Shown one piece after another: positions 44,094 through 52,406 of a stretch of 64,000 bases of DNA. Made by a program: the position numbers and the translations under genes. Where the stretch lies: assembly GCF_035917455.1 (NCBI RefSeq), contig NZ_CP109078.1, positions 6,866,001-6,930,000 on the forward strand, written 5' to 3'. Each line of letters starts with the position of its first letter. The stretch's first letter is position 1. Under the pieces are notes generated by a model. That model saw only the letters and a list, made by a program, of their open reading frames with translations. It had not been told where the DNA came from and made no database searches. This stretch comes from Micromonospora sp. NBC_01796. Its GTDB lineage: Bacteria > Actinomycetota > Actinomycetes > Mycobacteriales > Micromonosporaceae.

Positions 44094-45283
44094 ACGACGT
44101 TTGCGAGGGACAGCATCAGCCGGTCGAGCCGTCGTCGGTGTCGGAGGGATCCGGTGCGGTTTACGAGCATCCGGGCTTGTCCCGCTTGACGTCGTGCTTC
44201 GCCAAGCTCGCCGCTGGCGTAGTAGGCCTGCCCGAGATCGATGCGGAGACCGGCCTGTGCTCTCGCGAACGTGGGGTCGAGACGGTCCAGCGCACGATGC
44301 AGGTCGGCCAGGGCGCCTGCGTCCCCGAGCTGCGCCAGCGCGTTGCCTCGCCATCTGGCGAGGTGGCTCTCGTTGAGGAAGACGCCGGGTACGTCCGCGT
44401 CGCGGGATTCCGCGCCGGATGGCAGCGCGGCGGAGGCCTCGTCCAACGCCGCCCGGCACGCTAAGTCGTCTCCGCTGATGGCGGTCATCTCGGCTTCCGC
44501 CGCCGCCAACCACGCCAGCAGTCTTGCGGGGGATCTACCTAGCGCCGATCTCCGGGCTTCCCGGATGAGTTGCACCGCAAGGTTTGTGCGGCCCGCGTCG
44601 ACCAGCACGTAAGCCTGCTCGCCCATGGCATGGGCGAGCAATGCGGGATTCTCTGCCTCAACAGCAGCACGGCGTGCGGTCTCGTAGTGCCGCCAGGCTC
44701 GATCTACAGCACCAACGTCCAGCGCTTGCCAGCCGGCGAGGGTTGAGGCGCTGGCCAGCACTTTTGCTACGGGCCGCCTGGCAGTGGGTAGTACCGCGTA
44801 GGCAAGCGCGTTTTCAAGTGTTGCGAGATGCGCGTTCATTCGGTCAACGAGAATGGCCGCGCCGAGCTGGCGGTCCATCGTCCGGAAGAGTTCGGTCTGT
44901 TGGACGAGAGTGTCGATCATCAGGGGGTCGATGGCGGTTGCTGTCTCGATTTTGTCGGCCAGCTCGGTGTATGCCTCGTCGAGCGAGGGAAGCTCACGCT
45001 CGGGGTCCACAGCGAACAGCTCGCCATCGGTTTGCCCGAACACCTCCCGCAGCACTGCGCGGTATTCCGGTCCAATCGCCCGGCGGCTGTTCTCCCACTC
45101 CGAGATATAGACCTTCAAGCTTGCGGTCGTGACAGTCGGCTGTCCCGCTGCGGCCAGGCGGCGTTCGATCTCATGCACCAGCCGGCTTTGTGACCAGCCG
45201 CGGGACAGCCGTGCGTCCCTGATTCGGCTCGACAACCCATGCTCCTCAGCGTGCAACTCGGTCGGCTTCTCACGGATAAGCAT
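44090..45283 (-). CDS. XRE-family regulator with C-terminal TPR-like repeats
   Basis: 397 residues. N-terminal Cro/CI helix-turn-helix (IRDARLSRGWSQSRLVHEIERRL ... TASLKVYISEWENSRRAIGPEYRAVL) with a Nudix-adjacent actinobacterial architecture: a long alpha-helical region built of TPR-like units (HYETARRAAVEAENPALLAHAMGEQ, LADLHRALDRLDP, GQAYYASGELGEARRQ). The TPR part probably binds a peptide or partner protein. The start follows an upstream gap of 222 bases that holds nothing else recognisable. Confidence 0.85.
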   Translation of the reverse strand: MLIREKPTELHAEEHGLSSRIRDARLSRGWSQSRLVHEIERRLAAAGQPTVTTASLKVYISEWENSRRAIGPEYRAVLREVFGQTDGELFAVDPERELPSLDEAYTELADKIETATAIDPLMIDTLVQQTELFRTMDRQLGAAILVDRMNAHLATLENALAYAVLPTARRPVAKVLASASTLAGWQALDVGAVDRAWRHYETARRAAVEAENPALLAHAMGEQAYVLVDAGRTNLAVQLIREARRSALGRSPARLLAWLAAAEAEMTAISGDDLACRAALDEASAALPSGAESRDADVPGVFLNESHLARWRGNALAQLGDAGALADLHRALDRLDPTFARAQAGLRIDLGQAYYASGELGEARRQAGQARMLVNRTGSLRHRRRLDRLMLSLANVV

Positions 45284-45505
45284 GCCCTGTTGGTTCGATG
45301 AATCACAGGGGTTAACACCCGGCTGTTAATAGCCATGACCTATCGCGACAGTGTCGGGCGGAGTTTGCTCGATACGACAGCTACTCACGATGGCGTGGCT
45401 GGTCAACGATGACGGATCGGGATCCTGGGCTGTCGAAGCTGCGGAGATTGTTTAGGCGCTGGCCGCTCTGGTCGGTGCCCGTCTGACGATCGAACAGGGG
45501 TTCTT

Positions 45506-45808
45506 GTGGGCATGCCCGAACCGGGTGACGTGCTCGGCGTAGGAGCGCCCGCTTCGGTCCAGTTCGGTGGCGCGAGTGCGATCACCTTCCGGGTCACGGT
45601 CGTCTCGAAGCAGCCCACGTACGACGGCTGGGTCTGGCTGACGGGATACGTGCTCAACCGGAAGGGCGAGGCGACGGAGAAACGCGAGATCTTCGTGCAG
45701 CTCGACGGCCTGCGCCTGCTCGCCCGCCCCCATAGGACGACTCAACTGGCCAGCCAGCCCGCAACCCCGACCGCGACCACCAGCAGACCAACCGGCACCC
45801 GCCGCTGA
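45506..45808 (+). CDS. Hypothetical protein, 100 aa
   Basis: GTG start (an ATG two codons later is an alternative). A compact beta-rich region (FGGASAITFRVTVVSKQPTYDGWVWLTGYVLN) and a Thr/Pro/Arg-rich tail. It resembles short conserved proteins of Micromonosporaceae. It is the first of four co-directional small genes (to 46549). Confidence 0.65.
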   Translation: MGMPEPGDVLGVGAPASVQFGGASAITFRVTVVSKQPTYDGWVWLTGYVLNRKGEATEKREIFVQLDGLRLLARPHRTTQLASQPATPTATTSRPTGTRR

Positions 45809-45861
45809 CCCCGTCCGGCGCCGCTACCTAGCGACGAAGGAACCCCGAGCAAGAAGGAGAG

Positions 45862-46158
45862 ATGAGAATCGTGACCTCGGCCGTAGGAGTCTCCCGAGTG
45901 GTCCAGCGACTCACCCGGTTGCGACCCGAGCAGGTTCGACTCACCCGCTTTCGGCGTACGCGGATCGGTCGTCGCGGGTTGGCCGAGGAGCAGGTGTACG
46001 CCTTCGTGCGGCGGGTGACGGACGAGCTGGTGGCGCGGGACGCGACCGAGGCGGCGTTGCGCGAGGAGAACCTTCGGCTCAAGGAGGCGCTGCGCGCCTG
46101 GCACACCGAGCAGGCGCGACTCCGGCCGGTGAACGCGGGTCGCTGGACCGACCGGTAG
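45862..46158 (+). CDS. Short DivIVA-domain protein
   Basis: 98 residues. The stretch LTRFRRTRIGRRGLAEEQVYAFVRRV has the form of the DivIVA N-terminal membrane-targeting/coiled-coil segment (F-R-x-x-x-x-G-x-x-x-x-x-V-x-x-F), followed by a coiled coil (AALREENLRLKEALRAW). It lacks the long C-terminal coil of true DivIVA/Wag31. Similar short versions lie in small-gene clusters of this type and may be localisation adaptors. Confidence 0.75.
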   Translation: MRIVTSAVGVSRVVQRLTRLRPEQVRLTRFRRTRIGRRGLAEEQVYAFVRRVTDELVARDATEAALREENLRLKEALRAWHTEQARLRPVNAGRWTDR

Positions 46159-46176
46159 CGGAAGGCGGTGCGATCG

Positions 46177-46317
46177 GTGGCGAAGATCCTGAAGCACGGG
46201 CGCGTACGCCGGTGGTGGCGTCCGTGGCGGGTGGCGTGCGCGTGCGGCTGGCCGTACTACCCCTGTTATTACGTACGCCAGCGGCAGGCCAACCGCGGAA
46301 CCGGCGGCGATGGCTGA
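46177..46317 (+). CDS. Small Cys/Trp/Tyr-rich basic protein, 46 aa
   Basis: GTG start. Arg/Trp-rich N-terminus (RVRRWWRPWRV), then CACGWPYYPCYYV with three Cys, which could bind a metal or form disulfides. Its stop overlaps the next ATG (46310) by 8 bp, a sign of translation coupling. Not recognised; the reading frame, codon bias and overlap support it as real. Confidence 0.65.
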   Translation: MAKILKHGRVRRWWRPWRVACACGWPYYPCYYVRQRQANRGTGGDG

Positions 46318-46549
46318 CCAGCCCGCGCTGCACGGCCCCTCGCGTCCCGACTGGGCGTGCATCGCCTGCGGCACGCCCTGGCCTTGCCTGATGCGGCGGC
46401 GCCAGTTGAAGGAGCTGTGCCAGTGCGACCCCGACGTTTTGCGCCGCTACCTGACGCCCTACCTCCAGGTCGCCCGGACCGAGTTGACCGAGCTGACCGC
46501 CGAGCAGCTCGATGACCGCTTCCTGGGATGGTTCGGCGAAAGATCTTAA
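46310..46549 (+). CDS. Small Cys-rich protein, 79 aa
   Basis: RPDWACIACGTPWPC near the N-terminus has a C-x2-C ... C arrangement like a small zinc site, and LCQCDPDVL follows. The C-terminal half is an amphipathic helix pair (LQVARTELTELTAEQLDDRFLGWF). Conserved-looking small actinobacterial protein of unknown role, overlapping the preceding gene. Confidence 0.75.
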   Translation: MADQPALHGPSRPDWACIACGTPWPCLMRRRQLKELCQCDPDVLRRYLTPYLQVARTELTELTAEQLDDRFLGWFGERS

Positions 46550-46638
46550 GGCCCTAGGGAATCCGGGGCCAGCACGCCGAGGACCTGCGGCGCCAACTCG
46601 CGCAGCAGGTCCTCGATGCGGAGATCGCTAGTCAGCCC

Positions 46639-47040
46639 TCACAGGTCCTGCGGCGGGGCGGACAGCACCGGGTGCACCTCGATCGGCATGTTGAGCGGAC
46701 GTCCGCCGGGGCCGGGCGCGGTGGAGATGTACGCGGCCAGGTCCACCGCCCGCTGCGGGCTGTCGCAGTCGACGATCCAGAAGCCGGCGAGGAACTCCTT
46801 CGTCTCGGCGAACGGCCCCTCGGTGACCACGGGCGTCCCGCCCTCACCGGCGCGGACGATCCGGGCCTGCTGCGGGCCACCGAGGCCCTGCCCGTCGACC
46901 CACTCGCCCGCGGCGGTGAGCTTGCCGTTGACCTCGCCCATGAACGCGATGTGCGCCTGGACCTCTTCCTGCGTCCAGTTCTCGATGCCGGGGAAGTCCG
47001 TTCCGGCGGCGCTGAACTGCATCAGCAGCATGTACTTCAT
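46639..47040 (-). CDS. YCII-related (DGPF-domain) protein
   Basis: 133 residues from the ATG at 47040 (GAGGAGC just upstream). MKYMLLMQF start, VTEGPFAETKEFLAGFWIVD (the DGPF-like motif, here EGPF) and the RAVDLAAYI helix. The ferredoxin-like dimeric barrel fold is known; many family members are annotated without a tested reaction, and some resemble muconolactone isomerases. Often found with ECF sigma factors; none is adjacent here. Confidence 0.88.
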   Translation of the reverse strand: MKYMLLMQFSAAGTDFPGIENWTQEEVQAHIAFMGEVNGKLTAAGEWVDGQGLGGPQQARIVRAGEGGTPVVTEGPFAETKEFLAGFWIVDCDSPQRAVDLAAYISTAPGPGGRPLNMPIEVHPVLSAPPQDL

Positions 47041-47276
47041 GTTTTGCTCCTCATGGCTGTGCACCCTCTTCGGTGCTCTCACCCTGAGGTAGAAGCAGCC
47101 GGCACCGTTCTCGACATCCCGACGAAGAAATTTTCAGGCGATTCCGGTGACCTCCAGCAGCCAGACGTCGGGATCCACCGGGAATCCACATGGATAAACA
47201 CGAACAGCCACTGGCGCCCGCTTCGATGTTGGAACCTGTTGACTTCGGTGTCCTGTGGGGTGCACCCTCAGCTCTC

Positions 47277-49280
47277 ATGCGGCAATGGCAGGGTGACGGC
47301 ATCCTTTTCGGCGGCGACTACAACCCCGAGCAGTGGCCCGAGCAGACCTGGTCGGAGGACATCGACCTGATGCGCCGGGCCGGGGTCAACCTGGTCTCGG
47401 TCGGCATCTTCTCCTGGGCCCTGCTGGAGCCCGCCCCGGGCCGGTTCGAGTTCGGCTGGCTGGACCGGGTGCTGGACCTCCTGCACGCCGGCGGCATCCG
47501 GGTCGACCTGGCGACCGCCACCGCCAGCCCGCCACCGTGGCTGGCCCGGTTGCACCCGGAGACGCTGCCCCGCCGAGCCGACGGCACGATCCTCTGGCCG
47601 GGCGGACGGCAGGCGTACTGCCCCAGCTCACCGGTGTTCCGCGAGCGGTCGCTGGAGCTGGTGCGGGCGGTCGCCGGCCGCTACGCCGAGCACCCCGCCG
47701 TGGTGATGTGGCACGTCTCCAACGAGCTGGGCTGCCACAACGTGCACTGCTACTGCGACGTCAGCGCCGAGGCGTTCCGGGGCTGGCTGCGGGAACGCTA
47801 CGGCGACCTGGACCGCCTCAACGCCGCCTGGGGCACCACGTTCTGGAGCCAGCGCTACGGCGACTGGGCCGAGATCAACCCTCCGCGTACCGCACCGACC
47901 TTCGCCAACCCCACGCAGCAGCTCGACTTCCTGCGCTTCTCCTCCGACGAACAGCGCGCCCAGTTGCGCGCCGAACGCGGCGTGCTCGCCACCCTGGTCC
48001 GTCAGCCGGTCACCACCAACTTCATGATCGGCACGGGCGTCAAGCACCTGGACTACCGGTCCTGGGCCGACGATGTGGACCTGGTGTCCAACGACCACTA
48101 CCTGACCGCGGCCGACCCGCAGGCGCATCTCGGACTGGCGCTCGCCGCCGACCACACCCGGGGCGTGGCCGGCGGTGACCCGTGGTTGCTGATGGAGCAC
48201 TCCACCAGCGCGGTCAACTGGCAGCCGCGCAACGTGGCCAAGCTCCCCGGGCAGCTACGCCGCAACAGCCTGGCGCACGTCGCCCGTGGCGCCGACGGGG
48301 TGTTGTTCTTCCAGTGGCGCGCCTCCCGGGCCGGCGCGGAGAAGTTCCACTCCGCGATGGTGCCGCACTCGGGACCGGACACCAAGATCTTCCGCGAGGT
48401 CTGCCAGCTCGGCGCCGACCTCAGGGCGCTGGCCGAGGTACGCGGCAGCCGGGTGGATGCCGACGTGGCGATCCTGTTCGACTGGGAGGCGTGGTGGGGT
48501 GTCGAGTTGGATTCGCACCCCAGCATCGACGTCCAGTACGCCGACCGGCTGACCGCCCTGCACCGAGCGCTCTGGCGTGCCGGCGTGACCGCCGACATCA
48601 TCCACCCGTCGGCGGACCTCGGCGGCTACCGGCTGGTCCTGGCACCGACCCTCTACCTGGTCCGGGACGCCGACGTCGCGGCACTGCACCAGTACGTCGA
48701 GGGCGGTGGGACCGTGGCGGTCACCTACTTCAGCGGCATCGTCGACGAGAACGACCACATCCGGCTCGGCGGCTATCCGGGCGCGTTCCGGGAGCTGCTC
48801 GGCGTACGCACCGAGGAGTTCTTCCCGCTGCGCGAGGGCGAGCAGGTCCGGCTCGACGACGGCAGCACCGCCGACGTGTGGACCGAGTGGCTGCACGCCG
48901 ACGGTGCCGAGGTGCTCGCGTCGTACACGGATGGGCCCTTGCCGGGTGTGCCGGCGTTGACCCGGCACCGGGTCGGCGACGGCGCGGCCTGGTACGTCGG
49001 CACCCGACTGGACGAGCCGGCCACGGACCGGCTGGTCGCCCGACTCGTGGACGAGACCGGCGTGCGCCCGGCGGCGTCGGCGCCGTCCGGAGTGGAGGTG
49101 GTACGCCGCCGCGACGACGACCGGACCTGGCTGTTCGCGATCAACCACACCGACGCCGAGGTACGGCTCCCGGTGACCGGCACCGACCTGTTGACCGGGG
49201 CACGATGCGCCGGTGAGCTGACGTTGCCAGCCGGTGACGTGGCGGTCGTCCGCGAGGATCGGACCGGCGATCCGACCTGA
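47277..49280 (+). CDS. Beta-galactosidase, GH42
   Basis: 667 residues from the ATG at 47277; the frame continues to an ATG at 47190, but the family begins close to the chosen start. GH42 features: LFGGDYNPEQWPEQTW, GVFSWALLEP-type loop (SVGIFSWALLEPAPGRF), acid/base Glu in WHVSNELGCH, the Cys-containing CHNVHCYCD zinc site region, nucleophile Glu in LLMEHSTSAVNW, then trimerisation and beta-sandwich domains. There is no signal peptide, so it is cytosolic. It is followed after 35 bp by a DeoR regulator, likely its controller. Confidence 0.93.
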   Translation: MRQWQGDGILFGGDYNPEQWPEQTWSEDIDLMRRAGVNLVSVGIFSWALLEPAPGRFEFGWLDRVLDLLHAGGIRVDLATATASPPPWLARLHPETLPRRADGTILWPGGRQAYCPSSPVFRERSLELVRAVAGRYAEHPAVVMWHVSNELGCHNVHCYCDVSAEAFRGWLRERYGDLDRLNAAWGTTFWSQRYGDWAEINPPRTAPTFANPTQQLDFLRFSSDEQRAQLRAERGVLATLVRQPVTTNFMIGTGVKHLDYRSWADDVDLVSNDHYLTAADPQAHLGLALAADHTRGVAGGDPWLLMEHSTSAVNWQPRNVAKLPGQLRRNSLAHVARGADGVLFFQWRASRAGAEKFHSAMVPHSGPDTKIFREVCQLGADLRALAEVRGSRVDADVAILFDWEAWWGVELDSHPSIDVQYADRLTALHRALWRAGVTADIIHPSADLGGYRLVLAPTLYLVRDADVAALHQYVEGGGTVAVTYFSGIVDENDHIRLGGYPGAFRELLGVRTEEFFPLREGEQVRLDDGSTADVWTEWLHADGAEVLASYTDGPLPGVPALTRHRVGDGAAWYVGTRLDEPATDRLVARLVDETGVRPAASAPSGVEVVRRRDDDRTWLFAINHTDAEVRLPVTGTDLLTGARCAGELTLPAGDVAVVREDRTGDPT

Positions 49281-49315
49281 TCCCGACGACAGTCACCGCG
49301 CGAAGGAGTTCCCGG

Positions 49316-50092
49316 ATGCTCGCCCAGCAGCGGCAGATCGCCATCCTCAACCTGATCCGCCAACACGGCGGCGTACGGGTGAGCCACCTGGTCAGCCGGT
49401 TCGGCGTCTCCGACATGACGATCCGGCGCGACCTGGAGGCGCTGGCCGAGCGTGGCCTGGTGGACAAGGTGCACGGCGGTGCGACGCTCGCCGGGCCGGG
49501 TTCGGCCGAGGAACCCGGCTTCGCCGCGAAGTCGGTCCGCCAGCAGGCGGAGAAGCGGGCCATCGCCGAGCGGGCCGCGAGGATGGTGGAGCCGGGGATG
49601 GCCATCGCGCTCTCCGCCGGCACCACCACCGCCGCGCTGGCCACCCTGCTCTCCGACGTACCGGGGCTGACCGTGGTGACCAACTCGATTCCGGTGGCCG
49701 ACGCGCTCTACCAGAACCCGCGCGCCGACCAGACGGTCGTGTTGACCGGCGGGATCCGTACCCCGTCGGACGCGCTGACCGGGCCGGTCGCCGAGGCGGC
49801 GATCAGCGCGCTCAACGTCGACCTGCTTTTCCTCGGCGTGCACGGGCTCAGCCCGCGGACCGGGTTCACCACGCCGAACCTGCTGGAGGCGGGGGTCAAC
49901 CGGTGCCTGATCAGTGCGGCCCGTCGGCTCGTCGTGCTCGCCGACCACACCAAATGGGAAACCATCGGCATCGCCACCATCGCCCCGCTGGAGGCCGCCG
50001 ACGTGCTGATCACCGACGTCGGGCTGCCCGGGGACGCCCGCACCACGATCGGCGAGCAGGTCGGCGAGCTGGTGGTCGTCGAGCCCGTCTGA
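49316..50092 (+). CDS. DeoR-family transcriptional regulator
   Basis: 258 residues. N-terminal winged HTH (QQRQIAILNLIRQHGGVRVSHL ... FGVSDMTIRRDLEALAERG), then a DeoR sensor domain (ALSAGTTTAALA, TVVTNSIPVADAL, DLLFLGVHGLSP, LADHTKWE) which binds phosphosugars. GAAGGAG lies upstream of the ATG. Its position directly after the beta-galactosidase gene suggests that it responds to a galactose- or related sugar phosphate and regulates the GH42 operon. Confidence 0.92.
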   Translation: MLAQQRQIAILNLIRQHGGVRVSHLVSRFGVSDMTIRRDLEALAERGLVDKVHGGATLAGPGSAEEPGFAAKSVRQQAEKRAIAERAARMVEPGMAIALSAGTTTAALATLLSDVPGLTVVTNSIPVADALYQNPRADQTVVLTGGIRTPSDALTGPVAEAAISALNVDLLFLGVHGLSPRTGFTTPNLLEAGVNRCLISAARRLVVLADHTKWETIGIATIAPLEAADVLITDVGLPGDARTTIGEQVGELVVVEPV

Positions 50093-50202
50093 CGAAACCC
50101 CTACCGGCAACAGACTGGTGATTTTGCCGATGCGTGGCCGGTCCGGCACGTCAAACACTGGTGGACGTCGATATGACCCCGACGAACAGGGAGTACACCG
50201 AC

Positions 50203-51108
50203 GTGCAACCACACACCTCCGCCCCCGCCCCCACCCGTACGAGATCCGCTCTTCTCGGGCTTGCCCGGTTCGCCGCGGCGGCGACCCTGGTCGCGACCGG
50301 CCTCGTCGCGGTGCCGGGTGCCGCCCAGGCCGCCGGCCCGTACGAGCGTGGTCCGAACCCGACCAGCGCGATCCTCGAAGCCAGCCGTGGCCCGTTCGCC
50401 ACCTCCTCGCAGAACGTCTCCTCGCTGGTCAGCGGGTTCGGCGGCGGGGTCATCTACTACCCGACCAGCACCAGTGAGGGCACCTTCGGTGCCGTCGCGA
50501 TCTCGCCCGGCTTCACCGCGAGCTGGTCGAGTATCAGTTGGCTCGGTCCCCGGATCGCCTCGCACGGCTTCGTGGTGATCGGCATCGAGACGAACACGAT
50601 CTACGACCAGCCGGCGAGCCGGGGTCAGCAGCTTCTCGCCGCCCTCGACTACCTGGTCGAGGACAGCTCGGTGCGGACCCGGATCGACCCGAGCCGGCTC
50701 GCCGTCGCCGGTCACTCGATGGGTGGTGGCGGTTCGCTGGAGGCGGCCCGGAGCCGTCCGTCGCTCCAGGCGGCGGTGCCGCTGGCCCCGTGGAACGCGA
50801 CCAAGAGCTGGTCGACGCTGCGGGTGCCGACGCTGATCATCGGTGGCGAGAACGACTCCGTCGCGGCGGTGTCGTCGCACTCGATTCCGTTCTACAACAG
50901 CATCCCCGCGTCGGCGGAGAAGGCGTACCTGGAGCTGAACGGGGCCAGCCACTTCTTCCCGCAGACCACCAACACCCCGACCGCGAAGCAGGCGGCGGCC
51001 TGGCTGAAGCGGTTCGTCGACGACGACACCCGGTACGAGCAGTTCCTCTGCCCGGGACCGTCCGGCACGGCGATCGAGGAGTACCGCAACACCTGCCCCA
51101 GCTCCTGA
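50203..51108 (+). CDS. Secreted cutinase/PETase-like polyester hydrolase
   Basis: 301 residues from GTG 50203 (AGGGAG 9 nt upstream; ATG 50173 is an alternative). Signal peptide ending in a GAAQA-type site, then the actinobacterial cutinase (Thermobifida Tfu/LCC, PETase type I) fold: oxyanion region [23 protein letters not shown], nucleophile Ser in GHSMGGGGS, Asp in GGENDSVA, His in GASHFFP, and the C-terminal disulfide [25 protein letters not shown] is nearly a family fingerprint. It likely cleaves cutin or synthetic polyesters outside the cell. Two strong hairpins follow. Confidence 0.93.
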   Translation: MQPHTSAPAPTRTRSALLGLARFAAAATLVATGLVAVPGAAQAAGPYERGPNPTSAILEASRGPFATSSQNVSSLVSGFGGGVIYYPTSTSEGTFGAVAISPGFTASWSSISWLGPRIASHGFVVIGIETNTIYDQPASRGQQLLAALDYLVEDSSVRTRIDPSRLAVAGHSMGGGGSLEAARSRPSLQAAVPLAPWNATKSWSTLRVPTLIIGGENDSVAAVSSHSIPFYNSIPASAEKAYLELNGASHFFPQTTNTPTAKQAAAWLKRFVDDDTRYEQFLCPGPSGTAIEEYRNTCPSS

Positions 51109-51163
51109 TCTCCACCACCGGAGCGGTCGGCCCACGGCCGCCTCCGGTGGCGATCGTTCTCGC

Positions 51164-51193
51164 GACCGCGCCGGGCTTCCGTCCGGCGCGGTC
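51164..51193. terminator. Terminator hairpin after polyester hydrolase
   Basis: GACCGCGCCGG (51164-51174) and CCGGCGCGGTC (51183-51193) form an 11-bp stem with an 8-nt loop. An additional 9-bp stem lies just upstream (51115-51123 and 51142-51150), so a tandem terminator separates this gene from the acyl-CoA dehydrogenase. Confidence 0.8.
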
Positions 51194-51200
51194 GTGCGTT

Positions 51201-51221
51201 TATATTGCACCCACGATGCAA
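51201..51221 (+). promoter_or_regulatory. -10 and inverted repeat before acyl-CoA dehydrogenase
   Basis: TATATT (51201-51206) looks like a -10 element. TTGCA (51205-51209) and TGCAA (51217-51221) form an inverted repeat around the probable transcription start, so it could be a TetR-type operator. A related arrangement, TAGTATTAGCAC then ATGCATAT, occurs before the SDR gene at 61024-61046. Confidence 0.45.
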
Positions 51222-51239
51222 ATACATGAGGAGAGAAGC

Positions 51240-52406
51240 GTGGCCGACGACGACGACGCTGCGGCCGACCGGCTCCGCGACCGGGTCGCCGCGTTTCTCG
51301 GGCAGCACGACCCGCACGGCGACCGGATCGAGTTCCTCCGTGCCCGGTTCGACGCCGGCCTGGCCTGGGTGCACTACCCGGTCGGACTCGGCGGGCTGGG
51401 CGCGCCCCGGCACCTGCAACCGGTGGTCGACGCCGCGTTCGTGCTGGCCGGGGCGCCGGACAACCAGCCCCGCCGCAACAGCATCGGCATCGGCATGGCC
51501 GCGCCGACCCTGCTCCGGCACGGCACCCCGGACCAGCACCACCGCTTTCTGCGCCCACTCTGGACCGGCGAGGAGATCTGGTGCCAGCTGTTCAGCGAGC
51601 CGGGCGCCGGGTCCGACCTGGCCGGCGTCACCACCCGGGCGGTACGCGACGGCGACGACTGGGTGGTCACCGGGCAGAAGGTGTGGACCTCGATGGCACA
51701 CCGGGCGCGCTGGGCGATCCTGCTCGCCCGTACCGATCCTGAGCTGCCGAAACACCGGGGGATGACGTACTTCGTCTGCGACCTTTCCGGACCGGGAGTG
51801 GAGGTGCGACCGCTGCGGCAGCTCACCGGGGAGGCCGAGTTCAACGAGGTGTTCCTGACCGACGTGCGGCTGCCCGACTCGCTTCGGCTCGGTGCGGTGG
51901 GGGAGGGCTGGCAGGTGGCCAGGACCACGCTGATGAACGAGCGGGTCTCGATCGGCGGCGCCCCGATGCCCCGCGAGGGCGGCATGATCGGGCTGCTCAC
52001 CCGTACCTGGCGGGACCGGGCCGATCTGCGTACGCCGGGCCGGCACGACGAGATCCTGCGCCTCTGGGTACGCGCCGAGGCCGCCCGGCTCACCGCACTG
52101 CGACTGCGCCAGCAACTGGTGGCCGGCGAGCCCGGCCCGGAAGGTTCGGCGGTCAAGCTCTCCTTCGCCGGGCTGGCCCAGGCGATCAGCGGCACCGAGG
52201 TCGAACTGCTCGGCGCCGACGGGCTGCGACACGACGACTGGTCGCTGCGCCGCTCGACCGAACCGGACCTGCTCGGCCGGGGCGCCACCTATCGCTACCT
52301 GCGGGCACGCGGGAACTCGATCGAGGGTGGCACCTCCGAGATCCTGCGCAACATCATCGCCGAGCGGGTCCTCGGGCTGCCGGCCGAACCTCGGGTGGAC
52401 CGATGA
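51240..52406 (+). CDS. Acyl-CoA dehydrogenase family protein (FadE-like) 1
   Basis: 388 residues from GTG 51240, with GAGGAGAG upstream; an in-frame ATG at 51216 could be a leaderless start. Central beta-domain motif CQLFSEPGAGSDLAGV and WVVTGQKVWTS (FAD and substrate), then the C-terminal helical domain with RGNSIEGGTSEILRNIIAERVLG, which carries the FAD-binding end. Coupled by a 4-bp overlap to a second dehydrogenase; such pairs form heteromeric ACADs in actinobacterial steroid and alicyclic acid catabolism. The substrate is unknown. Confidence 0.93.
   Translation: MADDDDAAADRLRDRVAAFLGQHDPHGDRIEFLRARFDAGLAWVHYPVGLGGLGAPRHLQPVVDAAFVLAGAPDNQPRRNSIGIGMAAPTLLRHGTPDQHHRFLRPLWTGEEIWCQLFSEPGAGSDLAGVTTRAVRDGDDWVVTGQKVWTSMAHRARWAILLARTDPELPKHRGMTYFVCDLSGPGVEVRPLRQLTGEAEFNEVFLTDVRLPDSLRLGAVGEGWQVARTTLMNERVSIGGAPMPREGGMIGLLTRTWRDRADLRTPGRHDEILRLWVRAEAARLTALRLRQQLVAGEPGPEGSAVKLSFAGLAQAISGTEVELLGADGLRHDDWSLRRSTEPDLLGRGATYRYLRARGNSIEGGTSEILRNIIAERVLGLPAEPRVDR

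Noticed and set aside
46580-46613. 9-bp inverted repeat as a terminator
   Set aside because: The arms are short with a 16-nt spacer and could be chance in GC-rich sequence; not listed as a feature.
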